This document shows positions 53,921 to 63,244 of a DNA stretch of 64,000 bases, piece by piece. Both the position numbers and the translations under genes were made by a program. The stretch comes from Flavobacterium alvei (GTDB lineage: Bacteria; Bacteroidota; Bacteroidia; Flavobacteriales; Flavobacteriaceae). The stretch's first letter is position 1. Every line of letters starts with the position of its first letter. A model generated the notes under the pieces. The model did not search any database. It was given only the letters and a program-made list of their open reading frames with translations, and was not told the DNA's origin. The stretch spans positions 558,001 to 622,000 of the forward strand of contig NZ_PQVG01000001.1 in NCBI RefSeq assembly GCF_002920895.1, written 5' to 3'.

Positions 53921-56347
53921 TTATTTTCTTTTCAAGGAATTGTAATCAATATAATAACGGATACTAACAGAAAAAATAGTAGTCAAGTTGGTATCAAAAA
54001 CATTATTAAGATTGGTTGATATACTTTTTTGCACAAGGTTTGTACTCTCTAAAGCATAATTTCTATATAAAACTGAGATTTCGCTTCCAGGAGCAAACCA
54101 CCAAGAATAGGAAAAGTCGAAATTCCAAGAGTTAAAATTTCTATTTCTATTTTCTGAATAGGTAGAATTAGCAATTAATTTTCCATCGTCTTGAAGACTG
54201 AAGAACTCGTGATTTTCGGCATAAGACCAATAATATCTTGCTATTAGATTTAATGACATCTTATTAGATATGGAATATTTTCCTGTAAAATAATGATCTA
54301 CTATTTCGCGATTGCGTTCCGCAAAAATGATATCGTCTGCATCAAAATCTACCCAACCTCTATCATTCACTTTTCGGGTATATATAAGATTGTAAGACAA
54401 CGAAAATTTATCGTTGAATCTGTGTTTTAAACCTGGCGAAATGGCATATACAACTCTACCATCTTCATCAAATTTTTCGATTGAACCATCAATATCCAAA
54501 CTAAATTTATTGTTTTGATTCGTTGAATAGCGAAAATAACCCGTTACACTTTTAGGAACATAAACGTATCTACCATAAACACGAGGCTCATAAAAATTGT
54601 ACCTATCTACGGGATTAATTTGAAATTTTCCTTCCAGATAATTATTTTTTAAGGTTATAGCTGCCAATTTTGCCTGATACCAAGCCTCTTGTGCTTTTCC
54701 TGTTGTGTTTTGAATTTCTACATTTATATTTTGAGAAAATTTCAAAGAGTTAAAAGTCTTTGTGGGATTGATGATTCTGTAACTCATTTCTCCATAACCC
54801 GAATGATAATTATTCACAAAAATAATCCCTAAATCATTGACATCATACATCTCTGATAAATATTTCCCAGAAAACATATATCTATATTTTCCACTTGTTT
54901 TGGCAAAACTTAATTGTGTTTTGAAACCATCATAGTTTTCTAAACCGTAAATAGAACCGTAATTGATGTCGCTATCTTTTACTGCACTGTATTTAAAATC
55001 TCCTGATAATTTGTAAGTATTTACTTTTGTATTCAAATCGAATAATAAAGCCGAAACATTGGCATCCCGAAAATTTCCATTTCTAAGGGTATTGGTATTC
55101 ACAAAAGTCACTGATGAGTTTTGATTGAATCGTTGGTCTAAAACCAAAACATTGTAATTAACCAATGGTTCGACAATTTCTTTTCGGGTTGCTCCTGAAA
55201 TAGTATCTTGAATTTTAGCGTATGTTTTTTCGGTAATGGCATTCAAAAATCCTATTCCAAGTCCTTTTTCTGTTCTACCCGAAACTTTTACTGCATTCAA
55301 CAAATCGGTCGAACTTGGATATTCAGTAACTACTTCATTGTCTCCTGTTGTAGGTTCTATTGTTGGTGCACCACCAATTCTTCGGGAATAAAAAAGGTTC
55401 CCCTTTGAAAACAAATCAGCAGCTTCGGTAAAGAAAGATCTATTTTCGTCAAATTGTTGTTCGAAAGGTTCAAGATTCAAAATGGCATTATCAAATTTGG
55501 TTTGACCAAAATCAGGAACCAGAATAGCATCGAGTGTAAAGGCATCATTTATTCCATATTTAATATCCATTCCTGCTTTTAAAGTTTTATCAGAAGCAAA
55601 ATCATCTTGCTGATAATACGCTGAAGTATAAGGTATTAAAAATAGACGTGTTGGGGTTTTTATGTTTTCGATTCCTTCTAAAATTCCTTCTTGAGTAATT
55701 ACAGCACCAATTTTTGTATCGACAAAATTCCAAGTATAACTTTGGTCTTTATCATCTCGTTTCAAATCACGTCTAAAATTTAAACCCCAAGTTTGTTTGG
55801 TTGCTTTCGAAAATCGCAATGCGGCATAAGGTATTTTCATTTCTACAACCCAACCAAAATTGGTCATTGTTACTTCGCTATCCCAAATAGCATCCCAATT
55901 AAAATCTTCATTATCCTCAGTTGCCAAACAATCTAATTGAACTCCAGCTGCTGTAACAAAAAATCGAAAATCTTGTTGCCCATCATTATTTCCATTGATA
56001 GAAACCGAAAAAACATCAGAAACTCCATATTCGTCTCTATTGGTTAATTCTCTAGAAATTTTATTAGGCTGATTGTCATATAAAACTGCCGAAATATAAA
56101 CAGCATTATTATCATACAAAACTTTTACATCTGTCTTTTTGTCTTCGCCAATTGGCTTTCCGTTATCAGGCTCATACATAACAAAATCAGTCGCAATTGG
56201 AGCAGTTTTCCATGCTTCTTCATTTATTTTTCCGTCAATAGTAATGCTTTCCGTAATGTTTTTAGCCCGAAGTGTCTTTTTTTGTCCATAAGTGCAAAAA
56301 CTTATAAAAATGAAAAAAAGAATAAAGATTGAACAATATTTAGGCAT
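53921..56347 (-). CDS. DUF5916 family outer-membrane protein with CBM9-like domain
   Basis: 808 aa, signal peptide ending near TYGQ (about 22). An N-terminal carbohydrate-binding family 9-like domain (about 35-215: SITIDGKINEEAWKTAPIAT, DNNAVYISAVLYD) precedes a large beta-rich DUF5916 region predicted as an outer-membrane barrel (GLNFRRDLKR, DFGQTKFDNAILNLEPFEQQ, ENRSFFTEAADLF, FYSRRIGG). The family is widespread in Bacteroidota and has no proven substrate. It has the best-matching promoter in the window and is divergent from the L,D-transpeptidase gene. Confidence 0.87.
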   Translation of the reverse strand: MPKYCSIFILFFIFISFCTYGQKKTLRAKNITESITIDGKINEEAWKTAPIATDFVMYEPDNGKPIGEDKKTDVKVLYDNNAVYISAVLYDNQPNKISRELTNRDEYGVSDVFSVSINGNNDGQQDFRFFVTAAGVQLDCLATEDNEDFNWDAIWDSEVTMTNFGWVVEMKIPYAALRFSKATKQTWGLNFRRDLKRDDKDQSYTWNFVDTKIGAVITQEGILEGIENIKTPTRLFLIPYTSAYYQQDDFASDKTLKAGMDIKYGINDAFTLDAILVPDFGQTKFDNAILNLEPFEQQFDENRSFFTEAADLFSKGNLFYSRRIGGAPTIEPTTGDNEVVTEYPSSTDLLNAVKVSGRTEKGLGIGFLNAITEKTYAKIQDTISGATRKEIVEPLVNYNVLVLDQRFNQNSSVTFVNTNTLRNGNFRDANVSALLFDLNTKVNTYKLSGDFKYSAVKDSDINYGSIYGLENYDGFKTQLSFAKTSGKYRYMFSGKYLSEMYDVNDLGIIFVNNYHSGYGEMSYRIINPTKTFNSLKFSQNINVEIQNTTGKAQEAWYQAKLAAITLKNNYLEGKFQINPVDRYNFYEPRVYGRYVYVPKSVTGYFRYSTNQNNKFSLDIDGSIEKFDEDGRVVYAISPGLKHRFNDKFSLSYNLIYTRKVNDRGWVDFDADDIIFAERNREIVDHYFTGKYSISNKMSLNLIARYYWSYAENHEFFSLQDDGKLIANSTYSENRNRNFNSWNFDFSYSWWFAPGSEISVLYRNYALESTNLVQKSISTNLNNVFDTNLTTIFSVSIRYYIDYNSLKRK

Positions 56348-56367
56348 AATTTGTGAGAATGGTTAGG

Positions 56368-56397
56368 CAAAAATAGTAAAATTAACACAAAAAACAA
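56368..56397 (-). promoter_or_regulatory. Promoter of the DUF5916 gene
   Basis: On the minus strand CTTG is followed after 19 nt by TATTTTTG (56375-56368). Both boxes and the spacing fit the Bacteroidota consensus; the ATG is 20 nt further on. Confidence 0.65.
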
Positions 56398-56493
56398 GTT
56401 GTGCATAGTATTTTTCAACATCATTTTAGAACTAAAAAGTAGCCAAATCATATTTTTTTCATAAAATTCTAAAAAAAAAGCTCAAACCTGTTG

Positions 56494-56501
56494 TATATTT
56501 G
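56494..56501 (+). promoter_or_regulatory. -7 promoter box of the L,D-transpeptidase-like gene
   Basis: TATATTTG, exact consensus, 36 nt before the ATG at 56538. Confidence 0.5.
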
Positions 56502-56537
56502 CAACCCCAAGCCTTTTGTCTAACCTAAACGTTATCA

Positions 56538-57251
56538 ATGATTTATAAGATATTTCCCGTTAGTTTATTTTTGCTGATTTCTATATTTCTAAATAATACT
56601 AATCCCGTAAAAACTCAAAAACCAGTAATTGCGAGTGTTCTAACTCCAAATGCCGATTTAGACATCGAAACTAAATATAGCGCCCTAAATTCTAACCAAT
56701 TCTCATTACCCAATATTGAAAGTTTTAAAGAAGCCCTAAAAGGTTTTTATGAACTTAAAGAGAGAGGATTAGTCCAAAAAGATATTTTGACTTTGGTAGA
56801 TTTCAGTTTATCTTCAAACGTAAAAAGGCTTTGGGTAATCGATTTGGACACCAACACTATTTTATACCATTCTTTAGTTGCACACGGTAGAAATACTGGG
56901 GAAGAATATGCCAACAGTTTTTCGAATTCCAATAGCTCTTACAAAAGTAGTTTGGGATTTTATTTAACTGGCGAGGTTTATAACGGAAAACACGGAATGT
57001 CTCTTAAACTTGACGGATTAGAAAAAGGAATTAATGACAATGCAAGAGAAAGAGGTGTGGTAATGCATTCGGCCAATTATGTTTCAAATTCTTTTATAAA
57101 ATCCAACAAAAGATTAGGCAGAAGTCAAGGTTGCCCTGCTATTCCAGAAGAATTACTTAAAGACATTGTGAACACAATCAAGAATAAATCTTGCCTTTTT
57201 ATTTACCACCCATCGAGAAGTTTCGAATACAAGAAGCCTTTATTTTCATAG
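56538..57251 (+). CDS. Murein L,D-transpeptidase catalytic-domain (YkuD_2) protein
   Basis: 237 aa with an N-terminal signal or anchor helix. L,D-transpeptidase core with His177 (RGVVMHSANYVS) and nucleophile Cys199 in LGRSQGCPAIPEE. YkuD_2 proteins act on peptidoglycan in the periplasm, although their exact reaction is less clear than that of classical LDTs. The last six bases overlap the end of the convergent YcbB-like gene, a second, unrelated LDT. Confidence 0.88.
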   Translation: MIYKIFPVSLFLLISIFLNNTNPVKTQKPVIASVLTPNADLDIETKYSALNSNQFSLPNIESFKEALKGFYELKERGLVQKDILTLVDFSLSSNVKRLWVIDLDTNTILYHSLVAHGRNTGEEYANSFSNSNSSYKSSLGFYLTGEVYNGKHGMSLKLDGLEKGINDNARERGVVMHSANYVSNSFIKSNKRLGRSQGCPAIPEELLKDIVNTIKNKSCLFIYHPSRSFEYKKPLFS

Positions 57252-58808
57252 CATTTGATACAAATCAGCATCCAGATTATAAATATCATCTCTAAAAATT
57301 AGCGTATTCCCTTCGCTCCAAGCGGTCCAATATAAAATATGAACTTTGACATCGTCATTCATTTTAATGTACTTTGTCTTTTCACTTTGAAGTATTTTAG
57401 TGATTTTTTCTGTATTCCAATTATCGGCATCATTCAATAAAGTTTCGGCCAATTTTAATGGATTTTCAACTCTAACACAACCCGAACTCAAAGAACGTTT
57501 TTGTTTTACAAAAAAATCTCTATGGTTGGTATCGTGCAAATAAACCGAAAACCGATTTGGAAAATTAATTTTAACCATTCCTAACGAGTTTGATTTTCCT
57601 GGACTCTGAACATAGCGATACTTTTTGGCTTTGGATGGTTTCCAATCATTAGCAGAAACTAAATTTCCGCTACTGTCATATATTTTGATATTGGTTTGTG
57701 CCAAATAGTTTCGATTTCTTGAAATAGCAGGAATCATATCTTCTTTCAAAATAGTTGGCGGTACTGTCCAAGTAGGATTCAAAATAATCTGATTTATTTT
57801 TGAAGAAAGAACCGGAGTGGGTCTTTTATCACGACCTACAACAACTTTATGTGTTCGTACCGTATCATTTTCTTTTACTAAACTCAACTTATAATCCGGA
57901 ATATTTACTATTACATACTCCTTTCCCATTTCTTTTGGAAACCATTTCCACCGCTCGAGATTGGCAAGAATTTGCTCTTTTCGTTTTTGTTTTGAAAAAT
58001 TGAGCGCATCAACAGTTCCCTTTCCAATAACGCCATCAGCTGCTAATCCGTGTCGGATTTGGAATTTTTTCATCGCTTCATTCGTTTCGCTGTCGTAAAT
58101 AGCAGACAAACTATCTTTTGGCTTCATATCTTTCCAATAAATTAATCGTTTTTTAATGGCTATTAAAGAGGGATTTGTATCATTTAAAACAATTTTATTG
58201 GCTATTTCAATGGTAGTAAAATCATCATTTGGAAAAGAATTGATGATTTGGAGTGCTTTTTTCAAACTTTTATACACAATGTGATTGGGCTTAAGTTGTT
58301 CAATTTTAAATGGCAAAGAATCACTTTTTAACATTGAAGCAATAGTTTCGTTTACATCAACATTATTCTCTTTCAAATCCCAATTTTTATACAAATACTT
58401 ATGATGAATTTGCCCATTACTCAAATGCGAAATGTATTTTTGAAAGCTGTGCGTTAATAAAATATCATAACTTACCCTTTCTTTATCTTTTAGAACGGCA
58501 TATTTTTCTTCAAAATTCTGCAATTTATTTACATTATACCGCTCTGGATTTAAGCCCTCTTCATCAGAATTCAAGAAACTCTTCAATATAAATTTCCTAT
58601 TTTCTTTGGATTGCCAAACCGATTTATAGCTAGTAGCCCGATAAAACTCTTTTAATACTTTACTGCGAAAAGGCTCTAACAAAATACTATCTATAAACAC
58701 CGATTTTCCTTCTACTTGAATAATAGGAATTGCAGCGGGAATTGGCTTTACTTCCTTTTTGCAACCAAAAGCCACAAAAACCAATAACAAAATAAAAATT
58801 TTATTCAT
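57246..58808 (-). CDS. YcbB-like L,D-transpeptidase lipoprotein
   Basis: 520 aa lipoprotein (lipobox AFGC, Cys16). Scaffold domain, a peptidoglycan-binding segment (about 225-272, with MKKFQIRHGLAADGVIGKGT), then the YkuD catalytic domain: His425 (VYLHDTNHRDFF) and nucleophile Cys444 in SLSSGCVRVENP. It forms 3-3 crosslinks in peptidoglycan. It is 2 nt downstream of a GNAT gene on the same strand. Confidence 0.92.
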   Translation of the reverse strand: MNKIFILLLVFVAFGCKKEVKPIPAAIPIIQVEGKSVFIDSILLEPFRSKVLKEFYRATSYKSVWQSKENRKFILKSFLNSDEEGLNPERYNVNKLQNFEEKYAVLKDKERVSYDILLTHSFQKYISHLSNGQIHHKYLYKNWDLKENNVDVNETIASMLKSDSLPFKIEQLKPNHIVYKSLKKALQIINSFPNDDFTTIEIANKIVLNDTNPSLIAIKKRLIYWKDMKPKDSLSAIYDSETNEAMKKFQIRHGLAADGVIGKGTVDALNFSKQKRKEQILANLERWKWFPKEMGKEYVIVNIPDYKLSLVKENDTVRTHKVVVGRDKRPTPVLSSKINQIILNPTWTVPPTILKEDMIPAISRNRNYLAQTNIKIYDSSGNLVSANDWKPSKAKKYRYVQSPGKSNSLGMVKINFPNRFSVYLHDTNHRDFFVKQKRSLSSGCVRVENPLKLAETLLNDADNWNTEKITKILQSEKTKYIKMNDDVKVHILYWTAWSEGNTLIFRDDIYNLDADLYQML

Positions 58809-58810
58809 TT

Positions 58811-59251
58811 TCAGTTTTTTTTAAACATTACGATATGCTCACCAACATCGGGTATTTCAAAAATCTTGCCTGTTTTCTGATAGCCCATTTTTTCATAAAA
58901 CCCTACTGCTTCTACCCTAGCGTTAAACCAAATTAAATCAACCTTTTGGGTATTCAAAAACGCTTCACTATAAAGGATGAGCATTTTGCCAAAACCTGAT
59001 TTTTGATACTGTTCCAAAACTGCCATTCCTCGAATTTGATATTGCTTTTGTTCCTTAAAAACAAGGTTTTTCGTTAGGAACAATGATATAATACCTACCA
59101 ATTCTTCATTCAAATAAAGACCAAAATGATGAGTAGTTATTAAATCATCACCATCAAAGCGGCAACTTTCAATAGGTTTTCCTGCTCGAAGAACAGGATG
59201 TCTAACCGAAAAAGTTTCTAAATATGGTATTTCTTTTATAATAGTCGTCAT
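58811..59251 (-). CDS. GNAT family N-acetyltransferase
   Basis: 146 aa. GNAT core with QIRGMAVLEQYQKSGFGKML (acetyl-CoA loop Q-x-x-G-x-G) and ARVEAVGFYEKMGYQ. Substrate unknown. Two nt upstream of the YcbB-like gene, so the two are co-transcribed; a link to cell-wall metabolism is possible but unproven. Confidence 0.88.
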   Translation of the reverse strand: MTTIIKEIPYLETFSVRHPVLRAGKPIESCRFDGDDLITTHHFGLYLNEELVGIISLFLTKNLVFKEQKQYQIRGMAVLEQYQKSGFGKMLILYSEAFLNTQKVDLIWFNARVEAVGFYEKMGYQKTGKIFEIPDVGEHIVMFKKN

Positions 59252-59329
59252 AATATAAAAATAATGAATTTATAATGATTTAATTTTAAAACGGTTATAA
59301 ATAAAATCTGTTTTTTTCAAAAAAAAAAC

Positions 59330-59361
59330 TTGCAATGAAACGAACTAATTGCATATATTTG
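59330..59361 (+). promoter_or_regulatory. Promoter of the first tRNA-Gly gene
   Basis: CTTG (TTG at 59330-59332), a 21-nt spacer and TATATTTG (59354-59361). Transcription would start just before the tRNA 5' end at 59374. Confidence 0.65.
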
Positions 59362-59373
59362 CACCGTTGTAAT

Positions 59374-59446
<73 letters not shown>

Positions 59447-59450
59447 CTAT

Positions 59451-59480
59451 AAAACCTCAAACGAAAGTTTGGGGTTTTTT
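59451..59480 (+). terminator. Terminator of tRNA-Gly copy 1
   Basis: AAACCTCAAAC and GTTTGGGGTTT pair (one G:U) around a GAAA tetraloop, followed by a T-run. Confidence 0.85.
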
Positions 59481-59513
59481 ATTCAAAGAAGCAAATTTGG
59501 TTTTTACAAAAAT

Positions 59514-59544
59514 TTGGATAAACCCTGATTCTTTTTTACATTTA
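59514..59544 (+). promoter_or_regulatory. Promoter of the second tRNA-Gly gene
   Basis: TTTG (TTG at 59514-59516), a 20-nt spacer and TACATTTA (59537-59544), a weaker version of the box of copy 1. The neighbouring bases match copy 1, showing that the duplication included the promoter. Confidence 0.45.
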
Positions 59545-59556
59545 CACCATTCTAAT

Positions 59557-59629
<73 letters not shown>

Positions 59630-59631
59630 CT

Positions 59632-59662
59632 AAAAACCTCAAACGAAAGTTTGGGGTTTTTT
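59632..59662 (+). terminator. Terminator of tRNA-Gly copy 2
   Basis: The same stem and GAAA loop as at copy 1, followed by six T. Confidence 0.85.
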
Positions 59663-59710
59663 ATATATAAGTTATGGCGAGAAGTTTATCCCGAGCGAAG
59701 CAATTCGGGA

Positions 59711-59749
59711 AGCCTCGTCTTTCGCTCTAAAAACCTCAAACGAAAGTTT
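59711..59749 (+). pseudogene. Truncated third tRNA-Gly copy (3' end plus terminator arm)
   Basis: 39 nt identical to 59614-59652: the last 16 nt of the tRNA and the first arm and loop of its terminator. The rest of the tRNA is missing. The sequence then changes to CTTTTTTT, so the terminator stem is broken. It abuts the end of pepE. Confidence 0.8.
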
Positions 59750-59755
59750 CTTTTT

Positions 59756-60463
59756 TTATTTCAAAAAACTCAGGTCAGATTCGCTATCCATTTCAACCGG
59801 AATTTGGTTTTGTCTAAAAAGTCGAGCTTTCAAACCACCTTTCAAAACCACTTTTTCTCCTTTTACCTCTAACCAGCTTCCTTCTCTCAATCCTAAAACT
59901 GGGATAGTATTAAACGAATGAAACTCTGCAATCCTTGTTTCACGGGTTTCGCCCATATGTTTAGATTGCATATCAGCATCCAGATAATGAGGATTCAAAT
60001 TGAAAGGAATCAAGCCCAATGTTTTAAAACTTGGCGGATAAACAATTGGCATATCATTGGTAGTTTGCATCGTCAACCCACAAATATTGCTACCAGCACT
60101 GGTTCCTAAATAAGGAGTTCCGTTTTTGACAGCTTCGGCAAGTGCAATCATACAATCCTTTTTATACAATTGAGTGACTAATAAAAAAGTATTCCCACCA
60201 CCAGTAAAAATCCCTTCAGCCTTTTGAATAGCATCCGAATAATCATCAACCTCGTGAATGCCTTTTATTTCTTTTCCAATTTTAGCGAAAGCCGAAGCAA
60301 CTTTAAACGCATATTCCTCATGTGAAATGCCACTTGGACGAGCAAAAGGGATAAACAAAATCGTTTTACAATACTCAAAATGTTTTTCTAATTCGGGTAA
60401 TAAATACTCTAAATATTCACCTCCGTGGAGTGTTGATGTACTGGCTATAATTAAATTTTTCAT
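59756..60463 (-). CDS. pepE: Dipeptidase E (peptidase family S51)
   Basis: 235 aa cytosolic serine peptidase releasing N-terminal Asp dipeptides. The nucleophile Ser122 lies in LGTSAGSNICG and the S51 His159 in NLNPHYLD; GIFTGGGNTFLL precedes them. The stop lies next to the tRNA-Gly remnant. Confidence 0.92.
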   Translation of the reverse strand: MKNLIIASTSTLHGGEYLEYLLPELEKHFEYCKTILFIPFARPSGISHEEYAFKVASAFAKIGKEIKGIHEVDDYSDAIQKAEGIFTGGGNTFLLVTQLYKKDCMIALAEAVKNGTPYLGTSAGSNICGLTMQTTNDMPIVYPPSFKTLGLIPFNLNPHYLDADMQSKHMGETRETRIAEFHSFNTIPVLGLREGSWLEVKGEKVVLKGGLKARLFRQNQIPVEMDSESDLSFLK

Positions 60464-60623
60464 TGATGTTTTAGCAAAAAATGTTTGGGATAAAGGTATG
60501 AAATCGCACTACTAATATTGCAGTTCAAGAATTTTAATTAACATTTTCTTACCAAGTCCTTAGTATTTAATTTGGAATACATTAGGATAATTTTACATCA
60601 TTAAATAATTGATTCACCCATTA

Positions 60624-61385
60624 ATGAAATTAGGCATTTGCATGTTTTTTGTTTTGATTGCCAATACTGTTTTGGCTCAAGAATCACCAAGAAAAATATT
60701 AAATGGTAAAATCAATGCCAATACAATGGATCTTGAAGGTATTTATGTCATCAATTTAAAAACTGAAAAATCAACCATTACCGAAAAAGAGGGTTATTTT
60801 TCAATATCAACCATGCCGGGCGACACGCTCTTATTTTCGGCTATTCAACTAAAAGAAAAGAGAATTGCATTGGAGTCGAAAGATTTTAAAGAAGAATTAC
60901 TTCAAGTAAAAATGGAAACCAACATAACTACATTAAAAGAAGTTGTAGTAAAAAGATACGACAATATCAATGCTGTTTCATTAGGGATATCACCAAGTGG
61001 AATTAAACATTTAACTCAAGCAGAAAGGCATTTGAAAACTGCAAGTGACCTTGACCCAACAGCAAATGCAGGCTCTATGACGGGTGGTTCTATAGGACTA
61101 GACCCCCTTCTGAATCTAATATCTGGACGCACCGCAATGCTAAAAAAAGAACTTGTAGTAGAAGGCAAATTATCTTTTATTAATCAAATGGAAAACATGT
61201 TTAATGAAGATTATTTCAAAAAAACATTGAAAATTCCAGCGGAATACATCAAAGGATTTCTATACTACATTGTTGATAACGATAGATTTACAAATATTCT
61301 AAAATCCAAAAACAAAACTCAAATAGAATTTGCCATGGTTTCTTTAGCAGAAAAATACAACCAAATCCTATTGAATGAAAAGTAA
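60624..61385 (+). CDS. Exported protein with CarboxypepD_reg-like domain, paralogue 1
   Basis: 253 aa, signal peptide MKLGICMFFVLIANTVLAQ. The N-terminal part (about 25-105) is a carboxypeptidase-regulatory-like beta domain (NGKINANTMDLEGIYVINLK, LKEVVVKRYDNINAVSLG). The C-terminal half is uncharacterised, with SGRTAMLKKELVVE and a helical end (KYNQILLNEK). The ATG at 60624 starts the signal peptide; an upstream TTG was rejected. The end overlaps the start of its paralogue by 11 nt. Confidence 0.82.
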   Translation: MKLGICMFFVLIANTVLAQESPRKILNGKINANTMDLEGIYVINLKTEKSTITEKEGYFSISTMPGDTLLFSAIQLKEKRIALESKDFKEELLQVKMETNITTLKEVVVKRYDNINAVSLGISPSGIKHLTQAERHLKTASDLDPTANAGSMTGGSIGLDPLLNLISGRTAMLKKELVVEGKLSFINQMENMFNEDYFKKTLKIPAEYIKGFLYYIVDNDRFTNILKSKNKTQIEFAMVSLAEKYNQILLNEK

Positions 61386-62136
61386 AATCCCTTTACTTGT
61401 TATGCTTTTATTCAGTCCGATTATTTTGGGGCAAACTGCTGCCGAAAAAATAATTCACGGAAAAATAATTATCGAATCACACCCTATTTCTGGAGTTACT
61501 ATCATTAATTTGGTAAACGAAAAGAGCACAGTGAGTGATAGTAATGGCGAATTTTATATTTTGGCGAAAGCCGATGATTTATTAGTTTTCACTTCGGTGA
61601 ATTTAGAATACCACCGCAAGCAAATCGAAGAAGAAGATTTGAAACAAGATATTATAACAATAAAAATGACTGCCAAAATCACCGAGCTTGACGAAGTAAT
61701 CATCAACAAACACCCAGAAATCAATGCAGTTGCCTTGGGGATTTCGCCAGCAGGAATAAAAAAATATACTCCAGCTGAAAGAAGATTGAAAACTGCGGGC
61801 GAATTCAAGCCCATTCAATTACTTGGATTACTCGGCGGATCTATGCCATTAGACCCTTTAATTAACTCTATTTCAGGAAGAACAGCAATGCTAAAAAAAG
61901 AACTTGAAGTAGAGAAAAAAGAGTTGTTATTAGTGCAAATTGATGCTCTTTATGATAATGAATATTTTGTACAAAAACTAAAAATCCCAGAGGATTACAT
62001 TAACGGATTCAAACATTATATCATTGAAAACGAAAAATTTACTGCAGTTTTAAAATCCAAAAATAAAAAAATGGGAGGTTTTTTGATGATAGATTTGGCA
62101 AGAGAATACAACCAAATTATATTGAATGAAAAGTAA
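61375..62136 (+). CDS. Exported protein with CarboxypepD_reg-like domain, paralogue 2
   Basis: 253 aa, signal peptide ending ILGQ (about 19). It aligns with paralogue 1 along its whole length: shared INAV-LGISP-GIK, SGRTAMLKKEL and EYNQIILNEK. It arose by tandem duplication; its ATG lies in the last codons of paralogue 1 (ATGAAAAGTAA). The same ATGAAAAGTAAAAT string also occurs at its own end, followed by only about ten codons to a stop, like the vestige of a third copy. Function unknown. Confidence 0.82.
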   Translation: MKSKIPLLVMLLFSPIILGQTAAEKIIHGKIIIESHPISGVTIINLVNEKSTVSDSNGEFYILAKADDLLVFTSVNLEYHRKQIEEEDLKQDIITIKMTAKITELDEVIINKHPEINAVALGISPAGIKKYTPAERRLKTAGEFKPIQLLGLLGGSMPLDPLINSISGRTAMLKKELEVEKKELLLVQIDALYDNEYFVQKLKIPEDYINGFKHYIIENEKFTAVLKSKNKKMGGFLMIDLAREYNQIILNEK

Positions 62137-62180
62137 AATAGGTTTCAGTTTAATTAATTTTTAATTACACTACATCTTTG

Positions 62181-62188
62181 TAACTTTG
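62181..62188 (+). promoter_or_regulatory. -7 promoter box of tatA
   Basis: TAACTTTG, exact consensus, 19 nt before the tatA ATG. -33 unclear. Confidence 0.5.
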
Positions 62189-62207
62189 CAACTTAAATAA
62201 ATAGATT

Positions 62208-62654
62208 ATGTTTGGAATAGGCGGCGGCGAATTAATTTTTATACTGTTTATAGTTTTAATGCTTTTTGGTGCTGACAAAGTGCCCGAAATGGCACGAACC
62301 ATGGGAAAAGCCATGGCGCAATTAAAAAATGCCACAAACGACATCAAAAATGAAATTCAAAAAGGAGCCGAAGAAAATGGTTTCGACCAAAAAATGCTAG
62401 ACAATTTGACTGGCAATATCACTTCCGAAATCAATAAAACAAAAGCCAGTTTACTTGGCGATTCAAATCCTTTAAAAGGAATTTCGGATAATTTTTCATC
62501 AGAAGTTGACAAAGTCAAAAGTAGTATCGTAAATGAAACTTCGACTCAGACTGTGTCAGAATCTGAAAACACCAAAGAAAATTCAATCTCTGAAACAACT
62601 CCAAAAACTAATGAGATTGAAGAAATAACTGGGCCAATAAAACGCACCAAATAA
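62208..62654 (+). CDS. tatA: Twin-arginine translocase subunit TatA/TatB-type
   Basis: 148 aa. One N-terminal membrane helix with GGGELIFILFIVLMLFGADK, the hinge VPEMARTMGKAMAQLKNA amphipathic helix, and a long polar Ser/Thr/Glu tail. TatA-type pore subunit of the Tat system. Its stop overlaps the start of the PAP2 gene by one base (TAATG). Confidence 0.9.
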   Translation: MFGIGGGELIFILFIVLMLFGADKVPEMARTMGKAMAQLKNATNDIKNEIQKGAEENGFDQKMLDNLTGNITSEINKTKASLLGDSNPLKGISDNFSSEVDKVKSSIVNETSTQTVSESENTKENSISETTPKTNEIEEITGPIKRTK

Positions 62655-63229
62655 TGCTGGACAAGATACAAACTCTCGATACCAAACTATTTATTTATCT
62701 CAATGGTTTAGGCTCAGAAAACTTCGACGGACTTTGGTTAATTATCACCAAACAAATCTATTGGACTCCACTTTTCTTACTCCTGTTTTATATTATTTTC
62801 AAGAAATTAGGAACCAAACAAAGCCTATATTTGCTTTTGTTTGTGGCGGTTTTACTTGTTTTCACCGATCAAATCACCAATTTGTTCAAAAACGGATTTC
62901 AAAGACTACGCCCTTGCAATAATCCCGAGATAAATACTATAATAAGAATCGTTCAATCCCGAAAATCATTTAGTTTTTTCTCTGGCCATGCAGCCAACAC
63001 AATGGCGGTTGCTACATTTTTGTACCTCATTTTCAAGAAAGATTTCAAATACTTTGGCTTGCTATTTCTATGGCCATTGATCTTCGCTTATAGCCGAATT
63101 TATCTCGGATTACATTATCCAATAGACATAATTTCCGGCTATTTCTGTGGAGCAATATTGGGTTATTTGATGTTCAAATTATATAGAATAGCACAAAAAA
63201 GAAATTTTTCGGTTAAATTAAAGAAATAA
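62654..63229 (+). CDS. PAP2 family membrane phosphatase
   Basis: 191 aa with about five membrane helices. Phosphatase motifs: KNGFQRLRPC (KxxxxxxRP), SFFSGHAAN (catalytic His) and SRIYLGLHYPIDI (second His). Family members dephosphorylate lipid pyrophosphates such as undecaprenyl-PP or phosphatidic acid at the inner membrane. Translationally coupled to tatA. Confidence 0.9.
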   Translation: MLDKIQTLDTKLFIYLNGLGSENFDGLWLIITKQIYWTPLFLLLFYIIFKKLGTKQSLYLLLFVAVLLVFTDQITNLFKNGFQRLRPCNNPEINTIIRIVQSRKSFSFFSGHAANTMAVATFLYLIFKKDFKYFGLLFLWPLIFAYSRIYLGLHYPIDIISGYFCGAILGYLMFKLYRIAQKRNFSVKLKK

Positions 63230-63244
63230 AACAGTTTCAAGTAA

